Below are positions 27,320 through 34,554 of a stretch of 34,554 bases of DNA, one piece after another. The notes beneath the pieces are model-generated. The model had not been told where the DNA came from, did no database searches, and was given only the letters and a program-made list of their open reading frames with translations. Source of the DNA: Alphaproteobacteria bacterium (GTDB lineage Bacteria; Pseudomonadota; Alphaproteobacteria; Sphingomonadales; Kordiimonadaceae); NCBI GenBank assembly GCA_013372975.1, contig JABXIS010000052.1:1-34554 (forward strand), given 5' to 3'. Within the stretch, counting starts at the first letter, position 1. Every line of letters begins with the position of its first letter. Both the position numbers and the translations under genes were made by a program.

Positions 27320-28125
27320 CCCGTCAACTCGACACCAAACAAGGGCATATAATATAGAATTAGCGCAACAGCCGGGGCAACGAATACCAGCCCGTCCACC
27401 CTGTCCAACAATCCCCCGTGGCCCGGAATCAAGCCACCAGAATCTTTTACATTGAAGTGCCTCTTAATGCCGCTTTCAACAAGATCCCCTACTTGCGCCC
27501 ATGCCGCCAGTGCCGCCGCAAAATGCCAGTTATATTCGTGTAACCCTAGCACTTCAGCCATGCCTATACTGACCAAAGCCGCCAACGCCATACCGCCCAG
27601 CAGGCCGGCCCAGGTCTTTTTGGGACTTATTCTGGGGGCAAGCTTGGGCCCACCGATGCCTTTTCCGGCAAAATATCCACCTACGTCTGTTGCCCAGACA
27701 ATTAAAAACACCCAGAGTACCAAAATTGAGCTGGCTTCCCTTAGTACACTCAACGCAATAAGTGGCAGCGTTACATACCCAATGCCCGCAAACCACCAGC
27801 CTGGTACAGGCCGCACTTTTGAAAATAAGCATCCAGCAACAAACAGTATCCCCATACCGGAAATTGATTGCTCGCCCCCGCCTAAGCCGCTCCCAATAAA
27901 AGACAGGAGCAAAAATAATGCACCAAACGGCAGGGAAAGCCTTATCAGCTTACCGGTATCAGGTAGTGTCAAAGCCCCCCACTCTAGCGCCATCAACACA
28001 CCGCCTAAGGAAAGCAACGCCCAAAACCAAATCCCGCCAGCATAAATTGGGTATAATGCGATGGGCAGAAGCAGCAAAGCTGACACTATTCGTTTGATTA
28101 AGTTATCTGACATTCCAAGTGCCAT
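27316..28125 (-). CDS. cdsA: Phosphatidate cytidylyltransferase
   Basis: Makes CDP-diacylglycerol from phosphatidate and CTP in the inner membrane, supplying all phospholipid synthesis. The 269-residue protein has about eight hydrophobic segments, starting IVSALLLLPIALYPIYAGG, and the C-terminal CDS signature GIKRHFNVKDSGGLIPGHGG followed by LLDRVDG. WATDVGGYFAGKGIGGPKLA also matches. The ATG at 28125 has an AGGG site 5 nt upstream; the ATG at 28113 is less well placed. It lies 11 nt after uppS. Confidence 0.96.
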   Translation of the reverse strand: MALGMSDNLIKRIVSALLLLPIALYPIYAGGIWFWALLSLGGVLMALEWGALTLPDTGKLIRLSLPFGALFLLLSFIGSGLGGGEQSISGMGILFVAGCLFSKVRPVPGWWFAGIGYVTLPLIALSVLREASSILVLWVFLIVWATDVGGYFAGKGIGGPKLAPRISPKKTWAGLLGGMALAALVSIGMAEVLGLHEYNWHFAAALAAWAQVGDLVESGIKRHFNVKDSGGLIPGHGGLLDRVDGLVFVAPAVALILYYMPLFGVELTG

Positions 28126-28136
28126 TGTTACCCTAT

Positions 28137-28880
28137 CTATTGAGGGCGAGCACCGTATCGGCGATCACGTGTTTGGTATTCTGAAACTGCGTCTTGAAAG
28201 GTTTCTTTCGAAAAATCCGGCCACAGCAAATCAAGGAACAGAAACTCAGAATATGCAGCCTGCCACATCAAGAAGTTTGAGAGGCGCTGCTCACCACTTG
28301 TTCGGATAATCAGGTCAGGATCAGGCAAGGAAGAGGTCATTAGCTCATCAGCTAATACATCTTCCGTGATATCAGATGCCGAAATCTTGCCTTCAAGCAC
28401 CTTCCCGACAAGTTTCTTTGCTGCCTCAACAATTTCGTCACGGCTTCCGTAACTAAGCGCAATAACAAGTGTCAGTCTTGAATTTTCAGCCGTTAAAGTT
28501 TCCGCTCTGGAAATCATCTCACGAATATCGGAGGAAAGCATCTCCTTGCGGCCAATAACCTGAAGGCGCACCCCCTGCTTGTGCATCGTCTTTACCTCAC
28601 GGCTGAGGTAAAGTTTCAATAGCCCCATGAGATCCGAGACCTCATCCTGTGGACGGTTCCAGTTTTCAGACGAGAAGGCATAAAGTGTCAAATACTCTAC
28701 GCCCGAATTAAGCGCACCTTCAATGGCTTCACGCACAGCCTCAGCACCCCGTTTGTGGCCAACGGAACGGGGCTTATTGTGGCGGACGGCCCACCGGCCA
28801 TTTCCGTCCATGATAATGGCAACATGCCGGGGCACTGCGAGCCCCGGACCTGAAATTGCCGGCTGCGATTGCGCCACCAT
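28137..28880 (-). CDS. uppS: Undecaprenyl diphosphate synthase (cis-prenyltransferase)
   Basis: Builds the C55 undecaprenyl diphosphate carrier for peptidoglycan and surface polysaccharides. The 247-residue protein has the catalytic Asp25 in HVAIIMDGNGRWA, GAEAVREAIEG, YAFSSENWNRP, ALSYGSRDEIVEA, and the C-terminal LPDPDLIIRTSGEQRLSNFL. All invariant regions are present. One nucleotide separates its ATG from the frr stop, and cdsA follows after 11 nt. Confidence 0.97.
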   Translation of the reverse strand: MVAQSQPAISGPGLAVPRHVAIIMDGNGRWAVRHNKPRSVGHKRGAEAVREAIEGALNSGVEYLTLYAFSSENWNRPQDEVSDLMGLLKLYLSREVKTMHKQGVRLQVIGRKEMLSSDIREMISRAETLTAENSRLTLVIALSYGSRDEIVEAAKKLVGKVLEGKISASDITEDVLADELMTSSLPDPDLIIRTSGEQRLSNFLMWQAAYSEFLFLDLLWPDFSKETFQDAVSEYQTRDRRYGARPQ

Positions 28881-28881
28881 A

Positions 28882-29445
28882 TTAAACCTGCATGATTTCT
28901 TTTTCTTTGGCGCTTAGCTGCGCGTCGATATCGCCAACATACTTGTTGGTAAGCTCTTGCACTTCATCAGCGTACATTTTGTGGTCGTCTTCGCTGATAG
29001 CTTTGTCTTTTTCCATGCGCTTAAGCTGATCCATGCCGTCGCGACGCACGTTACGGATCGCAATACGGCCTTGTTCTGCATACTTCGCAGCCACTTTTGC
29101 AAGCTCTGCGCGGCGCTCCTCGTTCAGCTCAGGGATGGGAATACGCACAAGTTGGCCATCGATCATTGGATTGAGCCCCAGACCGGAATTGCGAATAGCC
29201 TTTTCCACAGCCGAGACATTCGACTTGTCCCATACTTGAACAGAAAGCATGCGAGGCTCAGGAACACCAACCGTACCCACCTGATTGAGGGGCATATTTG
29301 CGCCATATACGTCAACTGTCACAGGGTCCAGCAAGCTCGTTGTTGCCCGGCCAGAACGCAAACCACCAAACTCATGCTTGAGTGCTTCGACAGCACCTTT
29401 CATGCGGCGTTCAATATCGCCAAGATCCAAATCTTCATCGCTCAT
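28882..29445 (-). CDS. frr: Ribosome recycling factor
   Basis: Splits post-termination ribosomes together with EF-G. The 187-residue protein has the RRF fold motifs: an N-terminal helix ([20 protein letters not shown]), [47 protein letters not shown]-type segment ([17 protein letters not shown]), and [20 protein letters not shown]. It lies 2 nt after pyrH and 1 nt before uppS, so these genes are one transcription unit. Confidence 0.98.
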   Translation of the reverse strand: MSDEDLDLGDIERRMKGAVEALKHEFGGLRSGRATTSLLDPVTVDVYGANMPLNQVGTVGVPEPRMLSVQVWDKSNVSAVEKAIRNSGLGLNPMIDGQLVRIPIPELNEERRAELAKVAAKYAEQGRIAIRNVRRDGMDQLKRMEKDKAISEDDHKMYADEVQELTNKYVGDIDAQLSAKEKEIMQV

Positions 29446-29447
29446 AA

Positions 29448-30170
29448 TCAGTCCTCACCCACAATCGTACAGGTGCCCTCGCCCTTCAAAACGTTCACGA
29501 GTTCATCCTGTGCATGAATAGAAAATACAACAATCGGAATATTGTTTTCCCGGCTCAGAGAAATTGCCGACGCGTCCATAACTTTCAGGTCCTGCCTCAG
29601 CACATCCATATAAGACAAACGGTCGTAACGCACTGCCGTCGGGTCCTTTTTTGGATCTGCGTTATATACGCCGTCAACCTGCGTACCCTTAAGGAGGGCA
29701 TTACAGTTCATCTCGGCGGCACGGAGCGCGGCCGCTGTATCCGTTGTAAAGAACGGGTTGCCGGTGCCGGCCGCAAATATCACGACGCGCCCTTTTTCAA
29801 GGTGCCTGATTGCTCTGCGCCGGATATAGGGCTCGCTAACACTTGCCATTGGAATTGCGGAAAGCACCCGTGTATCTACGCCAACTTTCTCCAATGCATT
29901 CTGAAGCGCCAAGGCATTCATCACGGTTGCCAACATACCCATATGGTCAGCAGTCGACCGATCAAGGCCTTCCGCGGCGCCCTTGATACCGCGGAAGATG
30001 TTCCCACCGCCTACAACTACACAAACCTCAGTACCAATTTCACGTGCGCTTTTGATTTCCCGCGAAACGCGATTTGCAGTCTCGGGATCTATCCCGTAAC
30101 TGCCCTTACCCATCAAGGCTTCGCCTGAAAGTTTCAACAGAACGCGCTTAAATCGTGGCTCAATGGACAT
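29448..30170 (-). CDS. pyrH: UMP kinase
   Basis: Phosphorylates UMP to UDP. The 240-residue amino-acid-kinase-fold enzyme begins [20 protein letters not shown], then has [57 protein letters not shown] and [19 protein letters not shown]. It is the first gene after the tsf terminator, so transcription of the pyrH-frr-uppS-cdsA-dxr-rseP-bamA-ompH-fabZ unit probably begins in the roughly 145 nt upstream, although I see no clear promoter there. Confidence 0.98.
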   Translation of the reverse strand: MSIEPRFKRVLLKLSGEALMGKGSYGIDPETANRVSREIKSAREIGTEVCVVVGGGNIFRGIKGAAEGLDRSTADHMGMLATVMNALALQNALEKVGVDTRVLSAIPMASVSEPYIRRRAIRHLEKGRVVIFAAGTGNPFFTTDTAAALRAAEMNCNALLKGTQVDGVYNADPKKDPTAVRYDRLSYMDVLRQDLKVMDASAISLSRENNIPIVVFSIHAQDELVNVLKGEGTCTIVGED

Positions 30171-30315
30171 CAGCCGAAATCTCCCCTTACACCTTGAAAC
30201 TTGGTGCTTATTCTTGCCCGCAGCAGCTTATCCGCTTGAACTCAACAAGGCTACCGAAGTTTTAAATAAAATTCATCTCTGGGAAAGCGTAACTTGCGCT
30301 GAGCGCCTCACTTTC

Positions 30316-30348
30316 AAAAAAAAGCCCAGGAGAAATCTCCTGGGCCTT
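30316..30348 (-). terminator. Strong intrinsic terminator of rpsB-tsf
   Basis: On the minus strand a perfect 9-bp stem (GCCCAGGAG and CTCCTGGGC, 30324-30332 and 30337-30345) with a 4-nt loop is followed directly by eight T residues. It lies 21 nt past the tsf stop and separates rpsB-tsf from pyrH. Confidence 0.93.
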
Positions 30349-30369
30349 CCAATTGTTTCTGAAGAAAAT

Positions 30370-31296
30370 CTAGACGCCAGCTGCGGCAGCAACTTCCGCT
30401 GCGAAGTCGTCTTCTTTTTTCTCAAGGCCTTCACCCATTTCCATGCGTACAAAACCAGTCATCTCGATTGCCGTACCAGCGTCTTTTGCCGCTTTTGCAA
30501 TCACGTCTTCGATCTTGGTTTCGCCGTCGATCACGAATGTCTGCTTGAGGAGAACGATCTCTTCAAGGAACTTACGCATGCGGCCAACGATCATCTTCTC
30601 GATGATTTCCATTGGCTTGCCTGATTCTTTGGCTTTCTCGATCTGAACCTGCTTCTCACGCTCAACGATTTCCTGATCCAGGTCATCTTCGCTCATGGAA
30701 GCCGGGTTTGCAGCAGCGATGTGCATTGCGAGTTGCTTGCCAAGCGGTGCCAGGACGTCTTCGCCCGCATCAGACTTAAGAGCAACAAGAACAGCAATTT
30801 TACCCATGCCGTCAGCAACAGCACCGTGAATGTAAGATGCAACGTGGCCGGCCTCAACTTCAGCAACAGCGGCACGACGGATTGTCATGTTTTCGCCGAT
30901 TTTTGCAATGTTGTCAGTCAGAACTTCAGAAACAGGCTTCGCAGAACCTGGATATGTTGCTGCAGAGATTGCTTCAACGTCAGTACCAACTTCGAGAGCA
31001 ACGCCCGCAAGGTCACCAACAAATTTCTGGAACTGTTCGTTACGTGCTACGAAGTCAGTTTCAGAGTTAACTTCAATAACCGCAGCTTTGGTGCCAGCAG
31101 CTTTAACAGCAACCAGGCCTTCTGCAGCCACACGGCCTGATTTCTTCGCAGCAGCTGCAAGGCCTTTTGTGCGAAGCCAATCAACAGCGGCTTCAAGATT
31201 GCCGTCTGTTTCAGCAAGAGCTTTTTTACAGTCCATCATGCCTGCGCCGGATGTTTCACGCAGTTCTTTCACGAGTGCGGCAGTAATTTGTGCCAT
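30370..31296 (-). CDS. tsf: Elongation factor Ts
   Basis: Nucleotide exchange factor that regenerates EF-Tu-GTP. The 308-residue protein begins with the UBA-like module [20 protein letters not shown] with [13 protein letters not shown], has the EF-Tu-contact motif [13 protein letters not shown]-type ([17 protein letters not shown]), the core domain [11 protein letters not shown], and a C-terminal coiled-coil portion. The frame is open upstream to 31320, but the ATG at 31296 has AAGGGGA 6 nt before it and is the family start. It follows rpsB after 90 nt that contain a hairpin. Confidence 0.98.
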   Translation of the reverse strand: MAQITAALVKELRETSGAGMMDCKKALAETDGNLEAAVDWLRTKGLAAAAKKSGRVAAEGLVAVKAAGTKAAVIEVNSETDFVARNEQFQKFVGDLAGVALEVGTDVEAISAATYPGSAKPVSEVLTDNIAKIGENMTIRRAAVAEVEAGHVASYIHGAVADGMGKIAVLVALKSDAGEDVLAPLGKQLAMHIAAANPASMSEDDLDQEIVEREKQVQIEKAKESGKPMEIIEKMIVGRMRKFLEEIVLLKQTFVIDGETKIEDVIAKAAKDAGTAIEMTGFVRMEMGEGLEKKEDDFAAEVAAAAGV

Positions 31297-31340
31297 CTGA
31301 ATTCCCCTTAGGATCTTCAACCATCAATTTTAGGTATGAT

Positions 31341-31374
31341 AATGCCCCCGAAAGCAGAAACTATCGGGAGCATT
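31341..31374 (-). other. Hairpin between rpsB and tsf
   Basis: The arms at 31341-31351 and 31364-31374 pair over 11 positions. The one imperfect position is a C-A mismatch if read from the plus strand but a U-G wobble in minus-strand RNA, so the structure is favoured in the rpsB-tsf transcript. No T run follows. It probably tunes mRNA stability or partial termination between the two genes. Confidence 0.6.
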
Positions 31375-31386
31375 ACAAGATAATTG

Positions 31387-32187
31387 TTACTCTGCTTTTG
31401 CAGCTTCAGCTTCTTCTGCTGGCGCTTCTACAGCTTCCTCAGCAGCAGCTTCTTCAACAGGCGCTTCCTGGGCACCAAGGTCCACACCTTGCGCAGCCAG
31501 CTCAGCCTGAATGCCGTCCAGTGCAGCTTCAGCAAGCATATCGCAGTACAGGCGCAGCGCACGAGTTGCGTCATCGTTACCTGGAACCGGGAAATCAACG
31601 CCTTCTGGCTTGGAGTTGGTGTCGATAACGCCAACAACAGGAATACCAAGACGGTTAGCTTCAGCAATCGCAAGGTCGTCACGGATCACGTCAACAACAA
31701 CGATGATGTCAGGCAGGCCGCCCATGTCTTGAATACCGCCAAGAGACAGCTCGAGCTTGTCACGCAGACGAGTAAGCTGCAGTGTTTCTTTCTTGGTAAG
31801 GCCGGTGTGCTCTTGACCGAGTTGTTCGTTCAGCTGCTTCAGGCGCTTGATGGACTGGCTGATAGTCTGCCAGTTGGTCATCATGCCACCGAGCCAGCGG
31901 TGGTTTACATAGTACTGACCGCAACGCTTTGCAGCTTCAGCAATGATTGGGGAAGCCTGACGCTTCGTGCCAACGAAAAGCACGCGACCACCGCCCGCAA
32001 CTACGTCACGAACAGCCTGCAGCGCACGCTGGAAGTATGGAACTGTCTGAGACAGGTCAATGATGTGAACGCCGTTACGCTCGCCGAAGATAAACGGCGC
32101 CATTTTCGGGTTCCAACGGTGTGTTTGGTGACCAAAGTGTACGCCTGCTTCCAAGAGGGCGCGCATGTCGACTACTGGCATTGCCAT
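31387..32187 (-). CDS. rpsB: 30S ribosomal protein S2
   Basis: S2 is a late-assembling protein of the small ribosomal subunit. The 266-residue protein matches throughout: [60 protein letters not shown], and [20 protein letters not shown]. After the core there is an acidic Ala/Glu tail ([18 protein letters not shown]) of about 25 residues that the E. coli protein does not have; such tails are common in alphaproteobacteria. AAGGAG lies 7 nt before the ATG. It has its own promoter and a structured leader. Confidence 0.98.
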   Translation of the reverse strand: MAMPVVDMRALLEAGVHFGHQTHRWNPKMAPFIFGERNGVHIIDLSQTVPYFQRALQAVRDVVAGGGRVLFVGTKRQASPIIAEAAKRCGQYYVNHRWLGGMMTNWQTISQSIKRLKQLNEQLGQEHTGLTKKETLQLTRLRDKLELSLGGIQDMGGLPDIIVVVDVIRDDLAIAEANRLGIPVVGVIDTNSKPEGVDFPVPGNDDATRALRLYCDMLAEAALDGIQAELAAQGVDLGAQEAPVEEAAAEEAVEAPAEEAEAAKAE

Positions 32188-32219
32188 GATACTACTCCTT
32201 TTCCGGTTAAGCCTCCGCA

Positions 32220-32299
32220 GGTGTGCGTTCTGAAACCATTCTCAGAACACCGGATGGCGGCCTGCCAACTCAGCAGGAAGCCTTCACCCGCGTGTGAAG
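32220..32299 (-). promoter_or_regulatory. Structured leader of rpsB mRNA
   Basis: Between the predicted transcription start (near 32301) and the rpsB start, three short hairpins follow one another: CTTCAC/GTGAAG (32282-32299), CCTGC/GCAGG (32261-32277), and GTTCTGA/TCAGAAC (32227-32248, 8-nt loop). Ribosomal protein operons are often controlled by the product binding its own leader, so this is a candidate S2-binding autoregulatory element. Pairing was found by eye only. Confidence 0.5.
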
Positions 32300-32307
32300 T
32301 CGCGCGT

Positions 32308-32336
32308 CGTATAGGCCGTGAACGAAGGAAGATCAA
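32308..32336 (-). promoter_or_regulatory. rpsB-tsf promoter
   Basis: On the minus strand TTGATC (32331-32336) is followed after exactly 17 nt by TATACG (32308-32313), a good sigma-70-type promoter. The TGA stop codon of the NUDIX gene (32333-32335) lies inside the -35 box. Transcription would start near 32301, giving a leader of roughly 110 nt. Confidence 0.65.
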
Positions 32337-33100
32337 GCTTTTTTTGCTACACCACCCGCTTCAACGGAAAGTTCTTTTTTTGTAGCGGCCGTCACGCCGT
32401 AGCCTGATTCTGGCGGGATGGACAAACTTACCCCGGCATCATTCATGTCTACCACAGGTAAAGTCCTGATAACTTTAGCTCTTTTTGCCTGTCGCAAAGC
32501 TTCCGCCACAGTTGAGGCACGGGCCAGTTTCATCAAATTCAAGCGAGTTGGAAACATAAGGGGTATCTGATCGTTTTCCCAATCGCTCAAGACTCGTTTA
32601 GGATTCACCCAACGGAATGATATTGCCTCGTTGCCATCATGAACAGCCTCCTGCCCATTGTGAGGCGCCAGATAGAAATGTGTGTCAAAACGCCTCGGCA
32701 TCGGCTCTGGCGTCACCCAATGCGCAAAGGGAACCAGATTTTCAATATCAAGTTTGATGCGTGCCTGGCGGATCATTTGCGAGAACGGTGCCATTGTCAG
32801 CGAGCTGGTATCAACCGCTTTATTAGATAGAAGGATGCCAGCTTCCTCAAACAACTCTCTAATTGCGGCAACCCTGAAGGAGAAGTCTCTGAACACCCCC
32901 CTACCCGTAGTGATACCCTGCCAGCGCCAGTTTCTCATATCCGACGGGTCTACCTTCCCCCCGGGAAAGACAAAAGCACCCGGGGCAAACTTCATGGTTT
33001 TGGCGCGCTCGATCATCAAAACCTCCAGGCCTCTGCTCCCGTCGCGTATCAACAGAATGGAGGAAGCAGGTTTTGCTTCTGCAATGGGCCTTGAGTTCAC
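32333..33100 (-). CDS. NUDIX hydrolase, NUDT19-like with extended Nudix box
   Basis: NUDIX enzymes cut a nucleoside diphosphate linked to another group. This 255-residue protein has the Nudix core: PGAFVFPGGKV at about 39-50 and RELFEEAGILL at 81-91. The canonical spacing from the box glycine to REx2EE is 14 residues; here it is about 33, because a stretch with DMRNWRWQGITTGRG is inserted. This layout resembles the NUDT19 (CoA/acyl-CoA diphosphatase-like) group, so a CoA-related substrate is plausible but not shown. The start is GTG, 3 nt after the dnaE stop, with GAGG 8 nt upstream, so it is coupled to dnaE. Its stop lies in the rpsB promoter. Confidence 0.85.
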   Translation of the reverse strand: MNSRPIAEAKPASSILLIRDGSRGLEVLMIERAKTMKFAPGAFVFPGGKVDPSDMRNWRWQGITTGRGVFRDFSFRVAAIRELFEEAGILLSNKAVDTSSLTMAPFSQMIRQARIKLDIENLVPFAHWVTPEPMPRRFDTHFYLAPHNGQEAVHDGNEAISFRWVNPKRVLSDWENDQIPLMFPTRLNLMKLARASTVAEALRQAKRAKVIRTLPVVDMNDAGVSLSIPPESGYGVTAATKKELSVEAGGVAKKA

Positions 33101-33103
33101 CAG

Positions 33104-34554
33104 TTACACCTCTTCCACGGACATCACTCCAATTTCCGCCGCAACTGCTTGCTTCAACTCAGGCGTAATCTTGTATTTGCCGGACAAGCGGAATTCGGCA
33201 AAACGTTTGCTCTCGGCAACCGGAACACGCATGGTAACACGCCCTTTTCCGCCCTGTTTCCGATCTAGCGCCGCCTTCACCGAAGTAAAGGCATTCTCGC
33301 TTTCGATTTCTATGAAAAGCCCCTTGGAAGACTGAGACGCCACATGTTCAAGGCTTTCAATGCCGCGGCAGGAAAGGCCAATGCTGTCGTCGTCATCTCG
33401 TTTCCTGATCTGCACGGTAACCACAACAGGAGAGCCCTCCTCCACCCGTGCGCGAATGCTATCGAGGTCGTCTTCGAATGCCATGATCTCAAATGCGTCG
33501 GATCGATCAGAAAGAGTTAGCCGGCCAAACTTGCTCCCTCTTTTGGTGTTACCCTCACGGTACCCTGCGATCGCCCCAGCCATACGCACGGTTTGACCAA
33601 CCAAACCCGGGTCAGTGTATACTTCTTTGGCCGGGATAATACTTTCGCGCTGCAAAATGGTGTCATAGGTATCCAGCGGATGTGCGGAAATGTAGAAACC
33701 AACCGCACTCTTTTCACTTTCCAGAAGTTCCGTATCAGTCCAGCTACGCACAGAAGGCAGGCTTGGCCGATCCACGGTGGCAGCCATATCACCACCAAAC
33801 AGATTTACCTGGTCACTCTCTCGTTCTTTGGCCTCCATTTGGGCCATACGCATCACGATTTCTGCAGCAGCATAAGCTTGCGCGCGATCATCCAGCAAAC
33901 AATCAAAAGCGCCTGCGGAAGCAAGCCGCTCTATCTGGCGCTTGTTCAAAAGCTTGGGATCAACGCGTTCTGCAAAATCGAAGATGTCCTTGTAGGGCCC
34001 ATTGGCCTGGCGTTCTTCGACGATGGCTTCCATTGCCTTCTCACCAACGCCTTTGATGGCACCCAGCGCATACCTGACACCCAGATTAAAACGCGGATCT
34101 TCTTCATCACAGTATGGCTCTTCAACCTTTTCAACCACAAATGCGACGTCGGATTTGTTGATATTAGGCAGGAGGAGCGGAACCTCCATACGCTGAAGTT
34201 CCTGCTTGAAAGCCGCCAATTTGTCGGTATTACCGAGGTCCAGCGTCATGATTGCCGCCATGAACTCAACAGGGAAATTGGCTTTAAGGTATGCGGTATG
34301 GTAGGCAACCAGCGCATAGGCCGCAGCGTGTGATTTGTTGAAGCCGTAGGATGCAAATTTTGTTACCAAATCAAAGATATAACTGGCTTTTTCAGCATCG
34401 ATACCCCGTTCGACAGCACCATCACAGAAACGGCCACGCTGCTTGTCCATCTCCTCTTTAATCTTCTTACCCATGGCGCGTCTGAGGATATCCGCTTCAC
34501 CCAGACTGTAGCCTGACATCACCTGTGCGATCTGCATCACCTGTTCCTGGTAGA
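33104..34554 (-). CDS. dnaE: DNA polymerase III alpha subunit, C-terminal part (5' end outside window)
   Basis: The replicative polymerase subunit. About 483 C-terminal residues of a roughly 1150-residue protein are present. The first visible part, YQEQVMQIAQVMSGYSLGEA then DILRRAMGKK, belongs to the fingers domain; FDLVTKFASYGFNKSHAAAY follows. Next come the helix-hairpin-helix region (RFNLGVRYALGAIKGVGEKA, LLNKRQIERLASAGAFD), the OB fold (VRMAGAIAGYREGNTKRG with FGRLTLSDRSDAFEIMAFED), and the C-terminal domain ending IGVMSVEEV. It is followed at 3 nt by the NUDIX gene. Confidence 0.97.
   Translation of the reverse strand, partial: YQEQVMQIAQVMSGYSLGEADILRRAMGKKIKEEMDKQRGRFCDGAVERGIDAEKASYIFDLVTKFASYGFNKSHAAAYALVAYHTAYLKANFPVEFMAAIMTLDLGNTDKLAAFKQELQRMEVPLLLPNINKSDVAFVVEKVEEPYCDEEDPRFNLGVRYALGAIKGVGEKAMEAIVEERQANGPYKDIFDFAERVDPKLLNKRQIERLASAGAFDCLLDDRAQAYAAAEIVMRMAQMEAKERESDQVNLFGGDMAATVDRPSLPSVRSWTDTELLESEKSAVGFYISAHPLDTYDTILQRESIIPAKEVYTDPGLVGQTVRMAGAIAGYREGNTKRGSKFGRLTLSDRSDAFEIMAFEDDLDSIRARVEEGSPVVVTVQIRKRDDDDSIGLSCRGIESLEHVASQSSKGLFIEIESENAFTSVKAALDRKQGGKGRVTMRVPVAESKRFAEFRLSGKYKITPELKQAVAAEIGVMSVEEV

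Noticed and set aside
29514-30128. A 204-codon plus-strand open frame opposite pyrH
   Set aside because: It is a shadow of the highly conserved pyrH; no start signal and a Cys/His-rich nonsense composition.
31387-31470. Low-complexity Ala/Glu tail of S2 as a possible frameshift artefact
   Set aside because: The frame is continuous and acidic S2 tails are common in alphaproteobacteria.
31384-32385. A 333-codon plus-strand open frame opposite rpsB
   Set aside because: rpsB on the minus strand explains the sequence. The antisense frame crosses the rpsB leader and promoter and the NUDIX stop, and looks like no known protein.

Overview
The window is a chromosomal housekeeping segment of an alphaproteobacterium. 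Two things point there: the gene order (dnaE ... rpsB-tsf-pyrH-frr-uppS-cdsA-dxr-rseP-bamA-ompH-fabZ / gltA-gltX-comEC-lexA-moeA-moaC-trpCDG ... trpE-ppiD-tpiA-secG-pyrG ... eno) is the familiar alphaproteobacterial one, and lexA carries a direct-repeat GAAC-N7-GAAC SOS box of the alphaproteobacterial type. Base composition is only slightly GC-rich by eye. The order could be Kordiimonadales or a neighbour, but the sequence alone does not settle it. I see no tRNA, rRNA, insertion sequence, prophage or CRISPR array.

Layout. Positions 1-5.5 kb: 5' part of eno (minus), a divergent secreted M20 peptidase (plus), an unrecognised exported helical protein (minus), and a pyrG-DUF1304 unit (minus) preceded by secG (minus). 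5.6-10.1 kb: tpiA (minus) diverges from a ppiD-like gene that runs into trpE (plus). 10.1-16.1 kb: a minus-strand divergent polysaccharide deacetylase separates trpE from trpG-trpD-trpC-moaC-moeA, followed by self-regulated lexA. 16.1-21.2 kb: comEC (minus), then gltX and gltA (plus). 21.3-30.2 kb: a long minus-strand unit, pyrH-frr-uppS-cdsA-dxr-rseP-bamA-ompH-fabZ, with gaps from a 4-nt overlap up to 74 nt. 30.3-34.5 kb: rpsB-tsf with its own promoter, structured leader, intergenic hairpin and strong terminator, then a NUDIX hydrolase and the 3' part of dnaE.

How the genes fit together. The long minus unit links nucleotide supply (pyrH), ribosome recycling (frr), undecaprenyl and isoprenoid synthesis (uppS, dxr), phospholipid synthesis (cdsA, fabZ) and outer-membrane protein assembly (rseP, bamA, ompH). 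The plus-strand block links periplasmic folding (ppiD), tryptophan synthesis, molybdopterin synthesis and SOS control.

Three points deserve attention. (1) The lipopolysaccharide genes usually found inside this conserved order are missing at every expected place: kdsA between pyrG and eno, lpxD between ompH and fabZ, and lpxA/lpxI/lpxB after fabZ. (2) BamA carries an insertion in its beta-barrel with two back-to-back EF-hand/dockerin-like calcium-binding loops. (3) The trp cluster is split by an opposite-strand gene. The window also holds many well-formed hairpins, and several appear to be strand-specific RNA elements. I found no defence island or other clearly new multi-gene system.
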